In this document: piece after piece, positions 33,858 through 46,384 of the stretch
How positions within the stretch are numbered: position 1 is the first letter of the stretch
Layout of the letters: each line of letters starts with the position of its first letter
Assembly (NCBI GenBank): GCA_023333565.1
Contig: JAJKFH010001548.1
Span: forward strand, 186,001-250,000
Direction of reading: 5' to 3'
Length of the DNA stretch: 64,000 nucleotides
Source of the DNA: Puffinus mauretanicus
Lineage: Eukaryota > Chordata > Aves > Procellariiformes > Procellariidae
Translations under genes and position numbers: made by a program
Notes under the pieces: generated by a model
Seen by the model: only the letters and a program-made list of their open reading frames with translations
Database searches by the model: none
Told to the model about the DNA's origin: nothing

Positions 33858-36800
33858 CTTGAAAAGCGGAAAGAAATCTGTCACAAAATTGCCATCAGTA
33901 TGGCACTTGTGAGAGCAAGAATTCTTCAACTATCTTTTTTTTTTTTTAAATGAAGATCCCTGTGAATTATCTTCTGATGTACAATACTGCAAGACTTTTA
34001 TGAAATCATGGCAACTGCATTCTTAAAAACACAAGTAGCCAAAAGTAAAGACAAGTTTTAGAAGCTGTTGGCTAGAACAGCATGTTTTACACGGAAGGAG
34101 AATAAGCAGATGCACTATGAAATATTTGTAAATCAGAAATCACCTTTTTGATGTAAAGACATCTTTTCATCTTTTTCATCTTTTAGAGAGTCAAAGTGAG
34201 TATGTCCTGAAGACCATCATCAAGCTTTTTCTGAAAAGAACATTTATGTATAGAACCATCTCTTGCATTGGTGGAGGCCTGATCTTTCAAATTCATATGT
34301 TGAATCCATGTTTCACGATCTGTCTGTGGATTAGAAGAGAGCAGTTGTTAATATTACTCAAAATGGGTATCCATTGATACTACACAACTATTATATAGTC
34401 ACTAATTAACCCTGTCCTTTGACAAGTTTTTGATCACTGTGTGTGTGATGTTGGCTGCAGATAGCCTACAACAGTTTATTCTAACACAACTGCTGCATTG
34501 AGGAAAGCAATCACACATCACCTGTGTTAGAGGACGAAATTGCATTTTTGCGTTACATCACAGCTAATGTGCTGTTTATTGAATTGAAAGGCATCCAAGT
34601 AGATTTTAGTTTTTCTGTGATGGGGGTGTATTTTTGCTGTGGTTAGGTCTCCTCAATGAAGAATTAGTTTTCATGTTATGACTATGCACCAAAATTCAAG
34701 TGTAATATGCTAGTCTCAACTTTGTGAAGAACAATTTACCCCGTTTTCCCAAGCCCTTTCGTGTTTGGTTCACAATTGTCCGATGCAACAGAGGATATCA
34801 AGTAAAGAACAGAATGGTAGCTAATCAATGTAGAATAGAATGTGATGTCAAACTGTGTAAGTAAGTACAAAACAAGTCTTTGGGGACAAAAGTTGAAAGC
34901 GTCCTGTGAGCGAAAGATCAATCAGCAGATGGACTTCTTACAAGATATAAAGAAAAAAAAATCGGTAACCATGTTATAGTCTCCTGAGTTGAATAGGTAT
35001 TTTGGGAGGAAAATCATTTAACCATTTTAAATATGGGGTTATAAATTTGGATGAAGTTTTTTTATCTGCTGTTTAATGCCCTTTATTAAATAGCCTCAAC
35101 ATTGATATCTCTTTAATGGGCATCAGTTGCTTTCAGTTCTGCTGTGTGAAGTATTAAAGTGTTCCAAACTAGTGATCTGTACCATTAACGTATAACTTCA
35201 GTTGGGTTCATCATACTACATTTACTTGAAGGAATAAAGGTAGCCTTTAATGTTTGCAAGGATGTAAGTAGCTTTAGGACTCTTTAAGTACTTGCAAGAC
35301 AGTACATGTTAGTATTGAGCAAAATGACTGTTTTCATCGGAAGGTTTAACCTGCTTACAAATACATATTTTTGTCCATTTGAAAACATCAGGGGTGATAA
35401 TTATCTAGAAGAATTATTCAGTTTTGGAAGGTATTACGTAAACAACTTCTTGGTGTATTGTAAATTGTCATTTTGCTTTTTAATGCCTAGATTTCTTAGA
35501 ATATAAACTTTATAAAAACATATATATGAACTGTAATCCTTAGATTCTTCAAAACTGTGATAATTTACACTTATGCTCTTAGGTAAAGGTGTGATTACAT
35601 CCCCGAACTTGTAGCAGGTTAACTGATTTAGCAAAAAAATATTTAAAGCTCAGACATAGAAGGAAGTTATTTTAGTGTGTTACCATGCCTCGGCTGAACT
35701 GTGATAATGGTTAGATGCATGTTCCTGGCCTGGTCACAAATGCTGGGTGAAGTGTGTTTGCTTAAACCTCACGTGTATGATCTCATACTTGTGTTTTACC
35801 TTGCATTTTCCATGAACTGAAAAAATGCACATGGTCTGTTACCATAGACTGCTCAGATGTGGTAATTTAAGTAATTTATTGGTGTGTTTTAGCCCTTGGT
35901 TTAAGTATAACCTGTTTTAACTAGACTAATTTGATCTGCTGTGCAGCTAAAGCATTACAGCCTGAACCTCTTCTCACGTTGCGCAAGGAAAACAGTCTTC
36001 AGTTTGTGTATCAAAATGATTCTTCCTTGCTTGAAGTTTGCATAATCTCTTACAATTTGAAGAAATCCTTTGCTTTCGCTGTATTTTTATGCTTGTTTTT
36101 GAAGTCATGTTTTGTAAGAGAGTTCTTAAATTGAAAAGCTTGTTTGTATCAATATATTGACAGGATACATCAAGCACACTTCTGATTCGCAGAAGCAGAT
36201 TGAATCAGAGCTAGTGGAAAATCAGCCTTTGCTTTCCTTCATGCCTTCAGAAACCTGAAAGCAAAACTCCTACTTGTATTAATCTTGTGAAGTCCTGTTA
36301 TTACTTCTGTTTTGTTAGATTAGATGACAACTGACTGCTCTGACTGGTCTCGTGGTAGGGAGCCTTTCCTGGAAATAGCGTTGTTACTGTTGGTTTTAAT
36401 AATCTGCATGATTGGTCTCTCTTAGAGACAAATTTAAAATAATTTGTTGTTCAAGATTTGGAATGCAAGCATTTGGAAGATAACTTTTGGTTCAGATCTT
36501 GTTTGTATCACAGCAGCTGTACCAACTTTGTGCTTGTGTCTGCCATCCCATAATGCTCTCTAGGTTAATTTAGGACAGGTATTACACAGCTCTGGCACTA
36601 AAAAGGTCTGAGTTTTGGTGCTTCCCTGGCATAATCCCAGGAGGTTTCACAGGCTCAGCAAACTGACATTTATGTCTGTACAGCACACAGCGTGGCACGT
36701 TTGGTGTCTGGAAATACATCACGGAGGACAAAGAAGACCAGCCAAGCTCAAGGTACACTTAAATTTGCCACTTTGCTGGCTTGTCCTCAGCTAGCTCTTA

Positions 36801-38440
36801 CTTTAAGATGATAAGAAAAGCTTTTAAAAATACTTAGATATTTATTCCTTGCTGGAACTAGGTATTCCGCACTATAGAGAGGAAACTCAGATGAACAAGG
36901 TGCTATGGAATGTCTGTTCCTGTGGCGGTGGACTTGTCTCCGCATACAATGGCCATTTCTTTGGATTGTTTCCAGTCTTTGAAACAGAACTTTTTGCCCT
37001 GAAATTGAAAAGGTTGGTAAATAAATGGGCAGAACTTGTTTCTTTTAAGGGGAAAAATTATCAAAAAAGGGATTCAATTTTACGTTCCACTTCAAGACCA
37101 AATTTTTCCCATAGGGAAGAATTGTACTTAGTTATCCAGGTACTTAACCTGAATTTCAGAGTCTTGGAACACGTGCAGCTCCCTGTAGAAACTTGTAGTT
37201 CCCATCTTGTAAATCTTGGCATGGTTTTAAACATTTTGCTTCATCTGTTCAGATCTGTAGTTACTTAAAGGTGTAAACTCCAGCTACCTTTTTGCTGACC
37301 GGTTAAGGTTTCTCTGTGGCCATTACTGCAGTATCACCAACATATATTTTCGGATATGTAGTAGGGCTTGTGCTCTTAAGAGTATAAGGTTGTCTTTCTA
37401 GAGCTGTGTGTATTTTATTTGCAAAGAAATACGCTATTAGCTTTCCAGCTGTTCTTCACCACTGTTAACATGATGACTGCACCATGAGACCTGTGAGGAC
37501 ACTGTCATTGCTTTTGTTCTTCGTAGGGTTTTCCTTTCTCATTTTTTATCATCTTTTCATTTCAACAGTGCGCTTGACTTCTTGTGACTCTGGTCAGAAG
37601 TTTTTTTGGAATTACTTTTCACTGAACCATGGTGTACGTTACTTCCATAACTTCTAAGTGATTTAGATAGGCATTTGGGTATAGAATTTCAGTAGTATGT
37701 TGTTAATGTGTAAATAAACTGGTTTCCTTCAAGGTCTGAACAACCAGAACAATGTTTTGAGATTCAGGGGGCACAGTTTCATGCTTAGAAAATCATATTT
37801 AAAATAAACATGTTGTTACATTGCATTTATTAAAAGCTTTTTCATATGAGCTTGAAAATTTCATGTTTTGTATAGCTTTAGGACATTAAAATGAGCAACT
37901 TCACCTATGCCAGAACATGTCATCTTCCTAGCTGGTGGAAAGAAGCAGTCAGTTTTGCATTTAATTTTTTTTTTAACAACATTGGTACAGCTGGGAAATA
38001 TCTTAATCCCATCACTTTTTTTAGAGTTGAAATAAGAATGAAATACTCTAAGGGATCGGTCCTTTGAGGTGTTCAGTTCTCTCAAACACTTCTAGAAGCA
38101 GGAATAGGACCTTTCAGGAACTACTGGGTTTCATTTTATTGGGCTGGTCACTTAGGAAGCAGCACAGAAGTGCTTAGGATATGACTCTGCTTTTCTGGCA
38201 ATAAGAGTAGAGACATAAAATAACTGAAACAATAAAGGAAAATATTTATCTAAAAGTAATATAATGTTTGCATTATAGAAACTGTTAATGCAAACTTTAC
38301 AGGCATCATAAATGAATAATTGAAAGGACAGACATGGCCATAATATGACCAATGAGCATATTGTTAATAACAGCTCAAATCTAATGGACTCTGGGCATTG
38401 ACAGATACTTTCTTCCCAGCTCACGGTTCTTAACAGTGGA

Positions 38441-38481
38441 GAACAGCAAGAAATTTCTCTTCTGAAGAACAGCAAGAAATT
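38441..38481. repeat. Short direct duplication (15-bp identity, 26-bp period)
   Basis: The motif GAACAGCAAGAAATT occurs at 38,441-38,455 and again at 38,467-38,481. This is consistent with a partial 26-bp tandem duplication in the intron. Confidence 0.85.
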
Positions 38482-40374
38482 CTGCAGTCACTGGGAAAAT
38501 GTGTATAACCCTCTAGGATGAGCACTACCCTTCAGATTGTGCATTTGCCTTTTTTGTCCCCATGGAGTAGAGCTCTCAAATCTTAAGGGATGTAGTTTCA
38601 GGCTAGAAAGTAATTCTTAAGTGCTATGGGCGGTTGCTGGTGTAGTTTCTATTTGAGAGTGGCGGGGAGCAATTTTTTTATTGCTTTCCTGGCACAGTCA
38701 CATCAGGAACCTGATCCAGATTGGTAAGGGAGGATGCAAGTTGATATTACCACTTACGTCAAGAGTTCCCATGTGTCTTAGTATGTTGTATCTGCTGTTT
38801 CTATGCGTTATCACTGGTGTCCATGATAGGAGGGCTTTCCATCTCAATCTTACTCCTCCTTCAGGGAGAATTTCTATGGGCAATCAGATCTCACAGTACC
38901 CTGACAGATGAGCATTAATACCTAATTTAATCGTCTTTAGAAAAAAAGTGTCCTTCTGTAATTTGCTAGTTGCTTCCCCCCGACCCCCCGCCAGCCCCCG
39001 GCTCTCCTACAGAGCATTTACACCTTGACTTCTCCCTCGCTCTTGTTGGTGGCCACAGGAGCCAGCCAACTTTCTGCAGGTTTTAGGAAGTTACTAGAGG
39101 TCCTTCTAGTGGCTGGCCTGATGTGTTTGATGCCCAGATGGTCTTTGTGAGGGCAGAAGGTCTATCCGGACTGTGATAAAAGGCTTGTGGTCACTTTTTT
39201 GCTTTACCGTGGAAACCATTAGCACTACTTTAGAATAAGCATTTAAGTAACGGTTAAACTCTTTGGAAAACACAGAGAAATGTTTTGGAATTGTCACTTT
39301 TCTGGATGTCAAAAGAGAAGAAGATTTGAAAAGAGTTTCTAGAAGAAAACACTTGATGCAGAGTGCGGGAAACCTTGCACTATGTGTCTGTGGAGTTGGG
39401 GTGGGCATTTTGTTAAGTTTTTTTGTTTTACTTGTGTCACAGACCTCACCTAGGTCAAAATTGCGAGGTCCTAGCAATACCTAGATCAAAATGACATCGG
39501 GCTTTACAGCTGTGAGTATTAAAATCATTTGACTGAGCACATTTGTTGGGCAAGTCATGAAGAACGTTTTCAGTATCAAAGTTGTGGTGCCTTCTGGCTA
39601 GAAGCCAAACTTCATACAAGATGGTGCAGACAAATTCACTTGGGTGTCATTATGAATTATTTCCAGCATTTTAATGAAAACATATATTTAGTTTTGAACA
39701 GATGACTGTTATGGAGTGATGGTGGTCTCTTCAGAGCTAAAGTTGTAACTGAGCTTCTGTTAAGTCTGATTCTGTTAAGTCTCTCATTCCCTTAATCTTG
39801 CTAAAAGTAAACCAATCCACCTAGAACGTCTCATGTGTGGTCCTGTGGCAGAGGAGAACTATTTTAGGATTGGGATGATATCTTAAACACCTTGTTAATA
39901 CTGTTTATTTGAAAAACTTGGGTGGGAGAGGGTAGCTTGTATCTTTTTTCCAAAATGTTTCCTACCTCAAAATTGCGTGGGGCATAAATTTCAAATCTGG
40001 AGGGGTGAGGGTTTTTTTAGAATTCATAAATAAGGTTTGATCTCTTTGACGAGGCTATTCCTTAGCCTGAGGTTGGGGATGACTTTTGTTTGGGTCTACT
40101 GTTGTTCTTTTTAACAACCTTTGGAGATCACTGATGCAAAATTTAACTGACGGGTTAGAGTGTGTTTAAAATACTCAGAAGTCTCAGTTTGCAAGAGATC
40201 CTCTGGAGTTTAAGGCATGGTAGTGTCTCGACGATTTCTTTATCAAAGTACATGAGGTTCATGTATGTATGTGTCCACAGATCCTGTTCTAGATGTTACT
40301 TTTTTCCAAAGGTAAAAGTCACTAATGAAGTATGTTGCTTGCAGTGAGACTGGGTTTTTTCCCCCATTTAGAGA

Positions 40375-40500
40375 AAATAAATATATATAATATATAAAAT
40401 TATAGTAGATATATATAAAAAATACTAATTAGTAATTCTGTTATATAAAAAGGTATAATTAAAGCTTTAGCTTTTTATACAACACTGCTTTTAATAAATA
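40375..40500. repeat. AT-rich low-complexity stretch
   Basis: The segment is almost entirely A and T, with interrupted TA dinucleotide runs such as ATATATAATATATAAA. It is intronic, with no coding content. Confidence 0.8.
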
Positions 40501-40561
40501 GCAATATGGTACTAGTGTACTTCCTGCAATAAATGTAAACTTATGATCAGGCTAGAAGGTT

Positions 40562-40702
40562 GCATAAGGCACTGAACCTAGAAATCAGGAAGTCTGAGCT
40601 AAATTTCTAGCTCTCCATCAGACTTCCTCTTTGGTCCTGGACACATTGTTCTAACTCAGGCACACTGTATTTAAAAAAAAAAGTCTCCATTTCAGTAATA
40701 AG
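40562..40702 (+). mobile_element. MIR-like SINE relic, sense
   Basis: The segment resembles the tRNA-related to core part of MIR in sense order: GGCACTGAACCTAGAAATCA, then GGAAGTCTGAGCTAAATTTC, TAGCTCTCCATCAGACTTCC, TTGGTCCTGGACACATTGTT and CTCAGGCA. This mirrors MIR's 'gagtcaggagacctgggt / ctagctctgcca / gaccttgggcaag' series. Divergence is high and an internal A run interrupts the 3' side, so the assignment is moderate. Confidence 0.5.
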
Positions 40703-42010
40703 CTCCCTGGAATAGGAACTTTCTCATATTAAATCCAGCACTTGCTATAATGAAAATACAGTCTTTGTGATAGCTTCTGTGTGGGATTATAAATTTTTTT
40801 TTTTTACTGTTTATGAAATCTGTTCAGCTTCTACTCTCTACAGCGTTCCTCCCCTATTTAGTTTGTGTGTGATGTCTTTCTGGAGAGAGATTTTTTGATA
40901 TGCTAGGAAAATATTTTAATATGAGATAACAGGATTTTTAAAACTTGCTAAACATATAATGCTGCTAGACGTTTGCACAGTAGATAATCTCGTATTCTAT
41001 TAATATGATTAAAGGATATAATCCCAATGAAAATTTATTTTTCAGTATATGAAATTTTTCTTATTTTGTATAGTACTATAAAACACATTTAATGAATACA
41101 CAAACTTCTCCTTGTTTTTGCATGCCCTGCACATAAATAGCTGCAAATTCATTGTTACTGCCTAAAGAGAAACCATGTCTATAAAATTGCTGATGTCGTG
41201 TTGGTGTTTACTGGTGACTGTTAAAGCTCTTGATAAAACAGAAGTGGTGTGTTTATACAGGAAAGTTATTCCAGTTGTAGCTTTTTCTTACAGATATTAC
41301 TGTTATAATTTTGAAGTTGTTTCTGTTGTGACATCCAAGTGGAAGTGACTGAGTTGAATGTGGCGCCTCATTCCAAGCTGCACGTTGGCAAATGGCTAAA
41401 GGAGGTTTTGTAATGCAGTAAGCATTGTTTCTAGTGCGTTTAGTAAACATTTGTTAGTAACTACCCCCATGTACTAGAATTGCATATTTATTTCACTTTG
41501 GACTGAAACTATTTTAGACTACTTTAGAATTTAATGTCAAAATGTCTCATGAGAATCCGTGATGTTTTCCAGACTTAAGGTACGATGATCTAGTATCATA
41601 TAGACTTCAGTTAGCTACCTTTGCTTTGCTAGTTCCGTATAGGGAGCATAATAGCTGTTTTGTATGTAAATAAGAGCCCAGCTTTCTCGGCTGAGGCGCT
41701 GACTTCAGACGGGAGTAGGCATGAATCAATGAACACTGAGTTCAGTGCGAATCCTCGGGAGCTGGACGGGGTCCAGGATGACTGCAGCACTGGTTGAGAA
41801 GAATTTGGGCTGGAGAAAAGGGAAGGCCAATGTTTCAGTCTTCCAGAGTCTCGGCATTTTTACTATGTCAGGAAGTGAGGTCAGGCACAGCCGCTGTATA
41901 CCGTAATTGTTTTCTGGAAGGCTAGTCATTAAGATTTTCTGTTTTTCTTAGAAGCCTTTGTAGTGTGAGACCGTCAGTGGAAAATATTGCCCTTTTTTTT
42001 TTTTTTTTTT

Positions 42011-42039
42011 TAATATGGTTAACATGATTAACCATATTA
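42011..42039. repeat. 12-bp perfect inverted repeat beside a T tract
   Basis: TAATATGGTTAA (42,011-42,022) and TTAACCATATTA (42,028-42,039) are exact reverse complements around the 5-nt loop CATGA. They immediately follow a run of about 20 T. Confidence 0.85.
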
Positions 42040-45000
42040 CATTAGCACAGTGTTGAATTACTCAGGAACACTTCTCAGGGTACATTTTTAAAATATGAAC
42101 TGGTTTTATTTGGTTTGAATTTTTTTTTAATGTTGTAAAATAAATGACAAAAGTTTCTTAGATGATCAAATGTGTCTTGAACAAGTAATCTATGAAAGCA
42201 GTAGCTCAAGCTATTTCTGGTGTAGATTTCTGTTAACTTAGAAATGTGATATCCACTATTACTTATTTCAGCTTTGCTAAAACAGTGCTTCAGAAGGTTT
42301 GTTTCTGAGATGGTTAGTCCCAATCCTTTTTTTTAATGGCTATCCTGCTATATGGGCTGAATTCATGGTTCAGCTCAAATGAAGTTTAGGAATGACCTTT
42401 AGCTGATGTCTAATAGAAACCATTGTAAAGAAGTTAATCAGGCCAGAAGTACCGTTGCAAAATGTAACCTTTCTAAAAACTAATCTGTTTGATTCCATAC
42501 TGACTCAAAAATCTCCGGTGCATGGTGACATAGCTCTAGAAGATACCTCTACGAATTCTGCTATTGGTTCATATATAATGATTCACTAATTCTCAGTATA
42601 TTCCTTTGCAACTCTGAAAACTACAAAAATTGCCTAGTCTTTAACAGGATGGGATTTTTATTGTTTATTTTTAGTCTAGAATTTAAAATTTTGTGTATTA
42701 GCTCATCTTTAATGTCAATGCAGCCTGTGAATTCTTAGTGCAAACACTTTTTTCTTTTTTTGCGCTGACCACTTGGATAGTTAGTAGTGATGAGAAAACA
42801 CCTAGCTGCCAAGAACAGACCCTGGAAAATAGCAGTCTGAGCCTCTATTACCAAGCATGTGATAGAACAAACTAGCTTCAGGGGACCTGAGAAGCTTTTT
42901 GATGCAGTTCTACCTATAGGCAGGTTGTTCCTTTTTGGGCTGTGACAACTCACCAGCTGGATTTGCCTCTCCGAGCTAACTTGGTTTGGGGTAAAACGGA
43001 GGGTTCAGAGAATGCCCGGCATCAGTGGCAGCCTTTGAGGGAAGCTGTGAGACTTGTAGGACTCTGACTGTGGGAGCTGTGGATGGAGGCGGGTACAGGT
43101 TCCTCGAATCTCCTCTCTGCCCGTGCAGTGGTTGCCCTCCACCTTTTCTTTAGAAGCAGCTCCCTTCCTCCCTCGCGGCAGCCGTGCTGCATTGCTTACC
43201 CTGCCGCCGCCTTCGGTGGCGAGAGTGGTGGGGCTGAGCTGGAGGACGGCAGGGCTGGGTTCCTTGCTCCTAGACTAGCAGTAGGAGGCTGTGGGTAATG
43301 GCTTTTCAAGATAGATCTCTGTGTCTGTTTTGTTTTTCAGGAAATTGTGTTGAGTATGTAATAACTTTTCAGGAATTCTCATTTTTTTACCCAAATACCA
43401 CCTACTTCCTTGAATGAAATGGAGACTTTTGGGAGGCGAACCCGTTGACACCATGTTCGGTGGGAGTGCTTTATTTCCCTTGCAAGGTTTTACCTATTAA
43501 ACTGGGGAGGGATTGAGTCCCATGCTCGTTTACCAGCAGAGGTGCTACCTTTGAGAGCAGCAGTGTCTTTTGCTGCTCTCTTATCAGTATTTTCAAGGAA
43601 TGAAGCTGTGCTCTAAAACAAAAAAACCCTTGGTTTTTGCAAATCTATCAGTGTGCAGTGGGATGTTCCTTTTTATTGCTAGTGTTCTGCCACTTGCAGC
43701 CATCTGAGCCCAGCTGTACAGAAAAACGTTAGTGTTCTGAGCCGGGTGAAACTGCCCAAGAGTTATTAAAATGGTTTCATTTATGCGAGTACTTCTATTT
43801 TCTCTGACCATATGGAGATTCCTACTAAGACATGAAATTGTATTTGCTATTTTTGGAGATTGTCATTAACTGTATAAAAACATTTGTTTCCTAATACTCC
43901 AAGTATTAAGTTCTTCCTCTGAAAAATGTGAAGTTGCAGCACTAAGCAAGTAGAACATACATGTGCATGTAGGTGTAAATGTAAATACTACTTGTGTCGT
44001 TAGGCAGTAGATTAATGATTCTAAAAACCATGTGGATGTTGGTGCTCTGCTCTGCAATTTGTACTAACTACACTGTGCTGCTTGCTAATGTAGACAAAGC
44101 CTCAGAGAATTATATTCAGCCAACACAGGAGATTAGGATAGAAACTTTGAACGTTTATTTAAAATTGCAGGTGGTATTGGGACTTGTTTCAGAACACGTT
44201 TTTCTACAGCTGGTTATTTTGGTTAGTTGAACATTTGAATGCAGATGGGGTTGCTTTTTGGTAAAGGGTTTTCCCCTTTACGTTAAGTGCTAATTTCTGT
44301 TGTCTTTGAGGTTCTTAGATGAAAGAAATTGAGACTGTATGCATATATAAAATAAAGTACTTTCAATCTGCCTGTGTATGCTGAATTCCTATTATGGCTC
44401 TTAAGACTTAGATCTAACCTCTAAACCTCTAAAAATGGGAGAGGTGTAATGGAAGAAACTTCTGCCTTAATTTTAACATACTGACTGGCAATATTACCAT
44501 GCAGGTATTTTTAAGTGGAATAGTTATAAACAATCAGATGAGGTTGTTTCCTTGGCAGAGGTAATTCAAATCTGACAAATAGGATGGAAGATTATTTTAT
44601 TCAGGAAATAAATAACATGCTAAGGTAGTTCAGTATATTTAGAACAAACCTGATACAAATTTAAACTTTGGAGGTCGTGTCTAGCCCTTGCACCTGTGCA
44701 GTCATATTTGGCCTCTTAAAATTGTTACTGGAGCAGATCCGGAAAACAGTTGGTATGCAGAATGAGCTGGTTTCTTTGGCAGTCTCGGATATTTTATTAT
44801 GCTGTATTTTGTGGCTGTGTGATTGTATCAGTTATTTTGACATGCTTTTGCAAACAAGAAAGAACATGTTTTTTTACCAATGGATGCTACCAGCCTCTAC
44901 CTTGTAATGGTAATAGAGGAGAAATCCTTGTAATCTCAACTGTTATTACAGACCCTTTCGGAACAAAATGGGTTAATGCCAGAAGAAATTATTCCCCCCC

Positions 45001-46245
45001 CAACACTGTCAATTCCGTACTGGTTATAGAGAACTGAACAAGTATTTGGCAGTTGTATATAGACTGACTTGGTTCATACACAGATTTGGGAGTGGGAAAT
45101 GTTTTTTGTTTTGATTTTGCATTTTATTTTTAATTTAATGAATTTGGACTATCCTAACCACATTTTGTCTTCTGTCTGGGTTTATAGGAGGTAATGGGAA
45201 GGGAGAAGGAAACGTCAGCATTTCCTGTATCCTGTTATCTTGTGCTTTTTATGGATGCTGAATTAACTATGCACTGAAAATTCACTAGCATTTGGATTGT
45301 GTTTTGGCTTACTGTAATTACAGATTATTCAGTAGAAGCCCAAAACTATGCAGCACTTTTCGATATGCAGTTCTCCGTGGTACTCGGTTAAAGACTTTTG
45401 TACAAGGGACTCTATTCTCTTGTGTTGCCTTAAGCTTTGTTTTCAGTGTGTCAGACTTCTGTATTGATGACATGTTGCAACATTGGAGAAATTGCGCAGG
45501 GGGTTTTTTGATCATTACAGGGACTGAAATGTACATGTAGTATGTGAATTACTTGGCCTAAAACTTAGGTTCTGGAGTACGAGCAATTTAGAAATTATAA
45601 CTACAAATTTAAGAATAAAGTGCTGCATAAGTGTAAATCATGCTACTGTATAATTGCATCACTTATGTACTGATTTCATCATTCATGGCATGTCAAGTTG
45701 AACATGCATGATACATATTTAAAGAGCATATTTTTGGAAGAAGGATATGTATTGCTTAAATGCAGTACTTAAAAATGAAAAGTAGGGTAATATGTTGGAC
45801 TCCTCCGGTGTACTCCACTCCGAAGAACTCGGGTATATGATATGTGATCCCCTCCATACTTTTAAGACTGTCAGTTTCCACAAGTTTTTAAATGTGCAAT
45901 GAAGCTAGAAGCGGATGTTTTACAGTAACTTTTGTCTCCAATTAAAGTCAGCTTATTTGAAAATCTTTGGGGGAGGGTTGTGGAGTGTTGAAGTCTGATG
46001 ATATTTTCCTGTTGGGTTTTCAAATATTCTTGAATTGCTGTCATTAAAGGATTCAATTAATAGCATAGTGCAAGTGTGTGTTTTGTGGAGAAGGAAAAAA
46101 AAAAAACAAAAACAAAAAACAATGTCCTGAAGGCACTGCTGTATTTTTCTTCTGAAACATTGGTGCCAAGTTTGGCAAACAAAGTAGAGAATTATTTGGG
46201 GGAGAGGAGAGATGTTTCTAATACTGGCACTCTCTTTTGTTTTAG

Positions 46246-46384
46246 CAGGTGGTTAATGTGAGCAGTTGTCAATGAATGGTTTTCAGACATGATGGCCGAC
46301 CAGCCGCCTCCACTAGAAGCTACACCTATATTGAATGAAGTGCCACTTCTACCTCATATGGTTAATGGGGACAGCATACAACAG
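46246..46384 (+). CDS. FNDC3C1: FNDC3-family gene, first coding exon (coding part 46,289-46,384)
   Basis: This exon holds the end of the 5' UTR and the first 32 codons, MMADQPPPLEATPIL... to ...GDSIQQ. It aligns with the N-terminus of FNDC3A (MAEHPPLLD..., ending TQQ). The acceptor is a NAGNAG pair (TAGCAG at 46,243-46,248), so the exon starts at 46,246 or 46,249. Two adjacent ATGs (46,289 and 46,292) occur; the second, followed by GCC, aligns best with the FNDC3A start. The exon ends in CAG followed by GCAAGT, a GC-type donor. The boundary is fixed because the next exon begins in phase 0 with VILVQVNPG, exactly as in FNDC3A after QQ. Confidence 0.88.

Larger units (their letters stand above)
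33295..46245 (+). other. FNDC3C1: Large 5' intron of the FNDC3-family gene
   Basis: About 13 kb of AT-rich sequence separates the untranslated exon from the first coding exon. It contains many T runs, the tandem mini-hairpins at 33,799-33,857, a MIR-like relic near 40,600, an AT-only stretch near 40,375-40,500, a 12-bp palindrome at 42,011-42,039 and one isolated GC-rich patch at 43,080-43,300. No coding exon was recognised. Confidence 0.55.
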
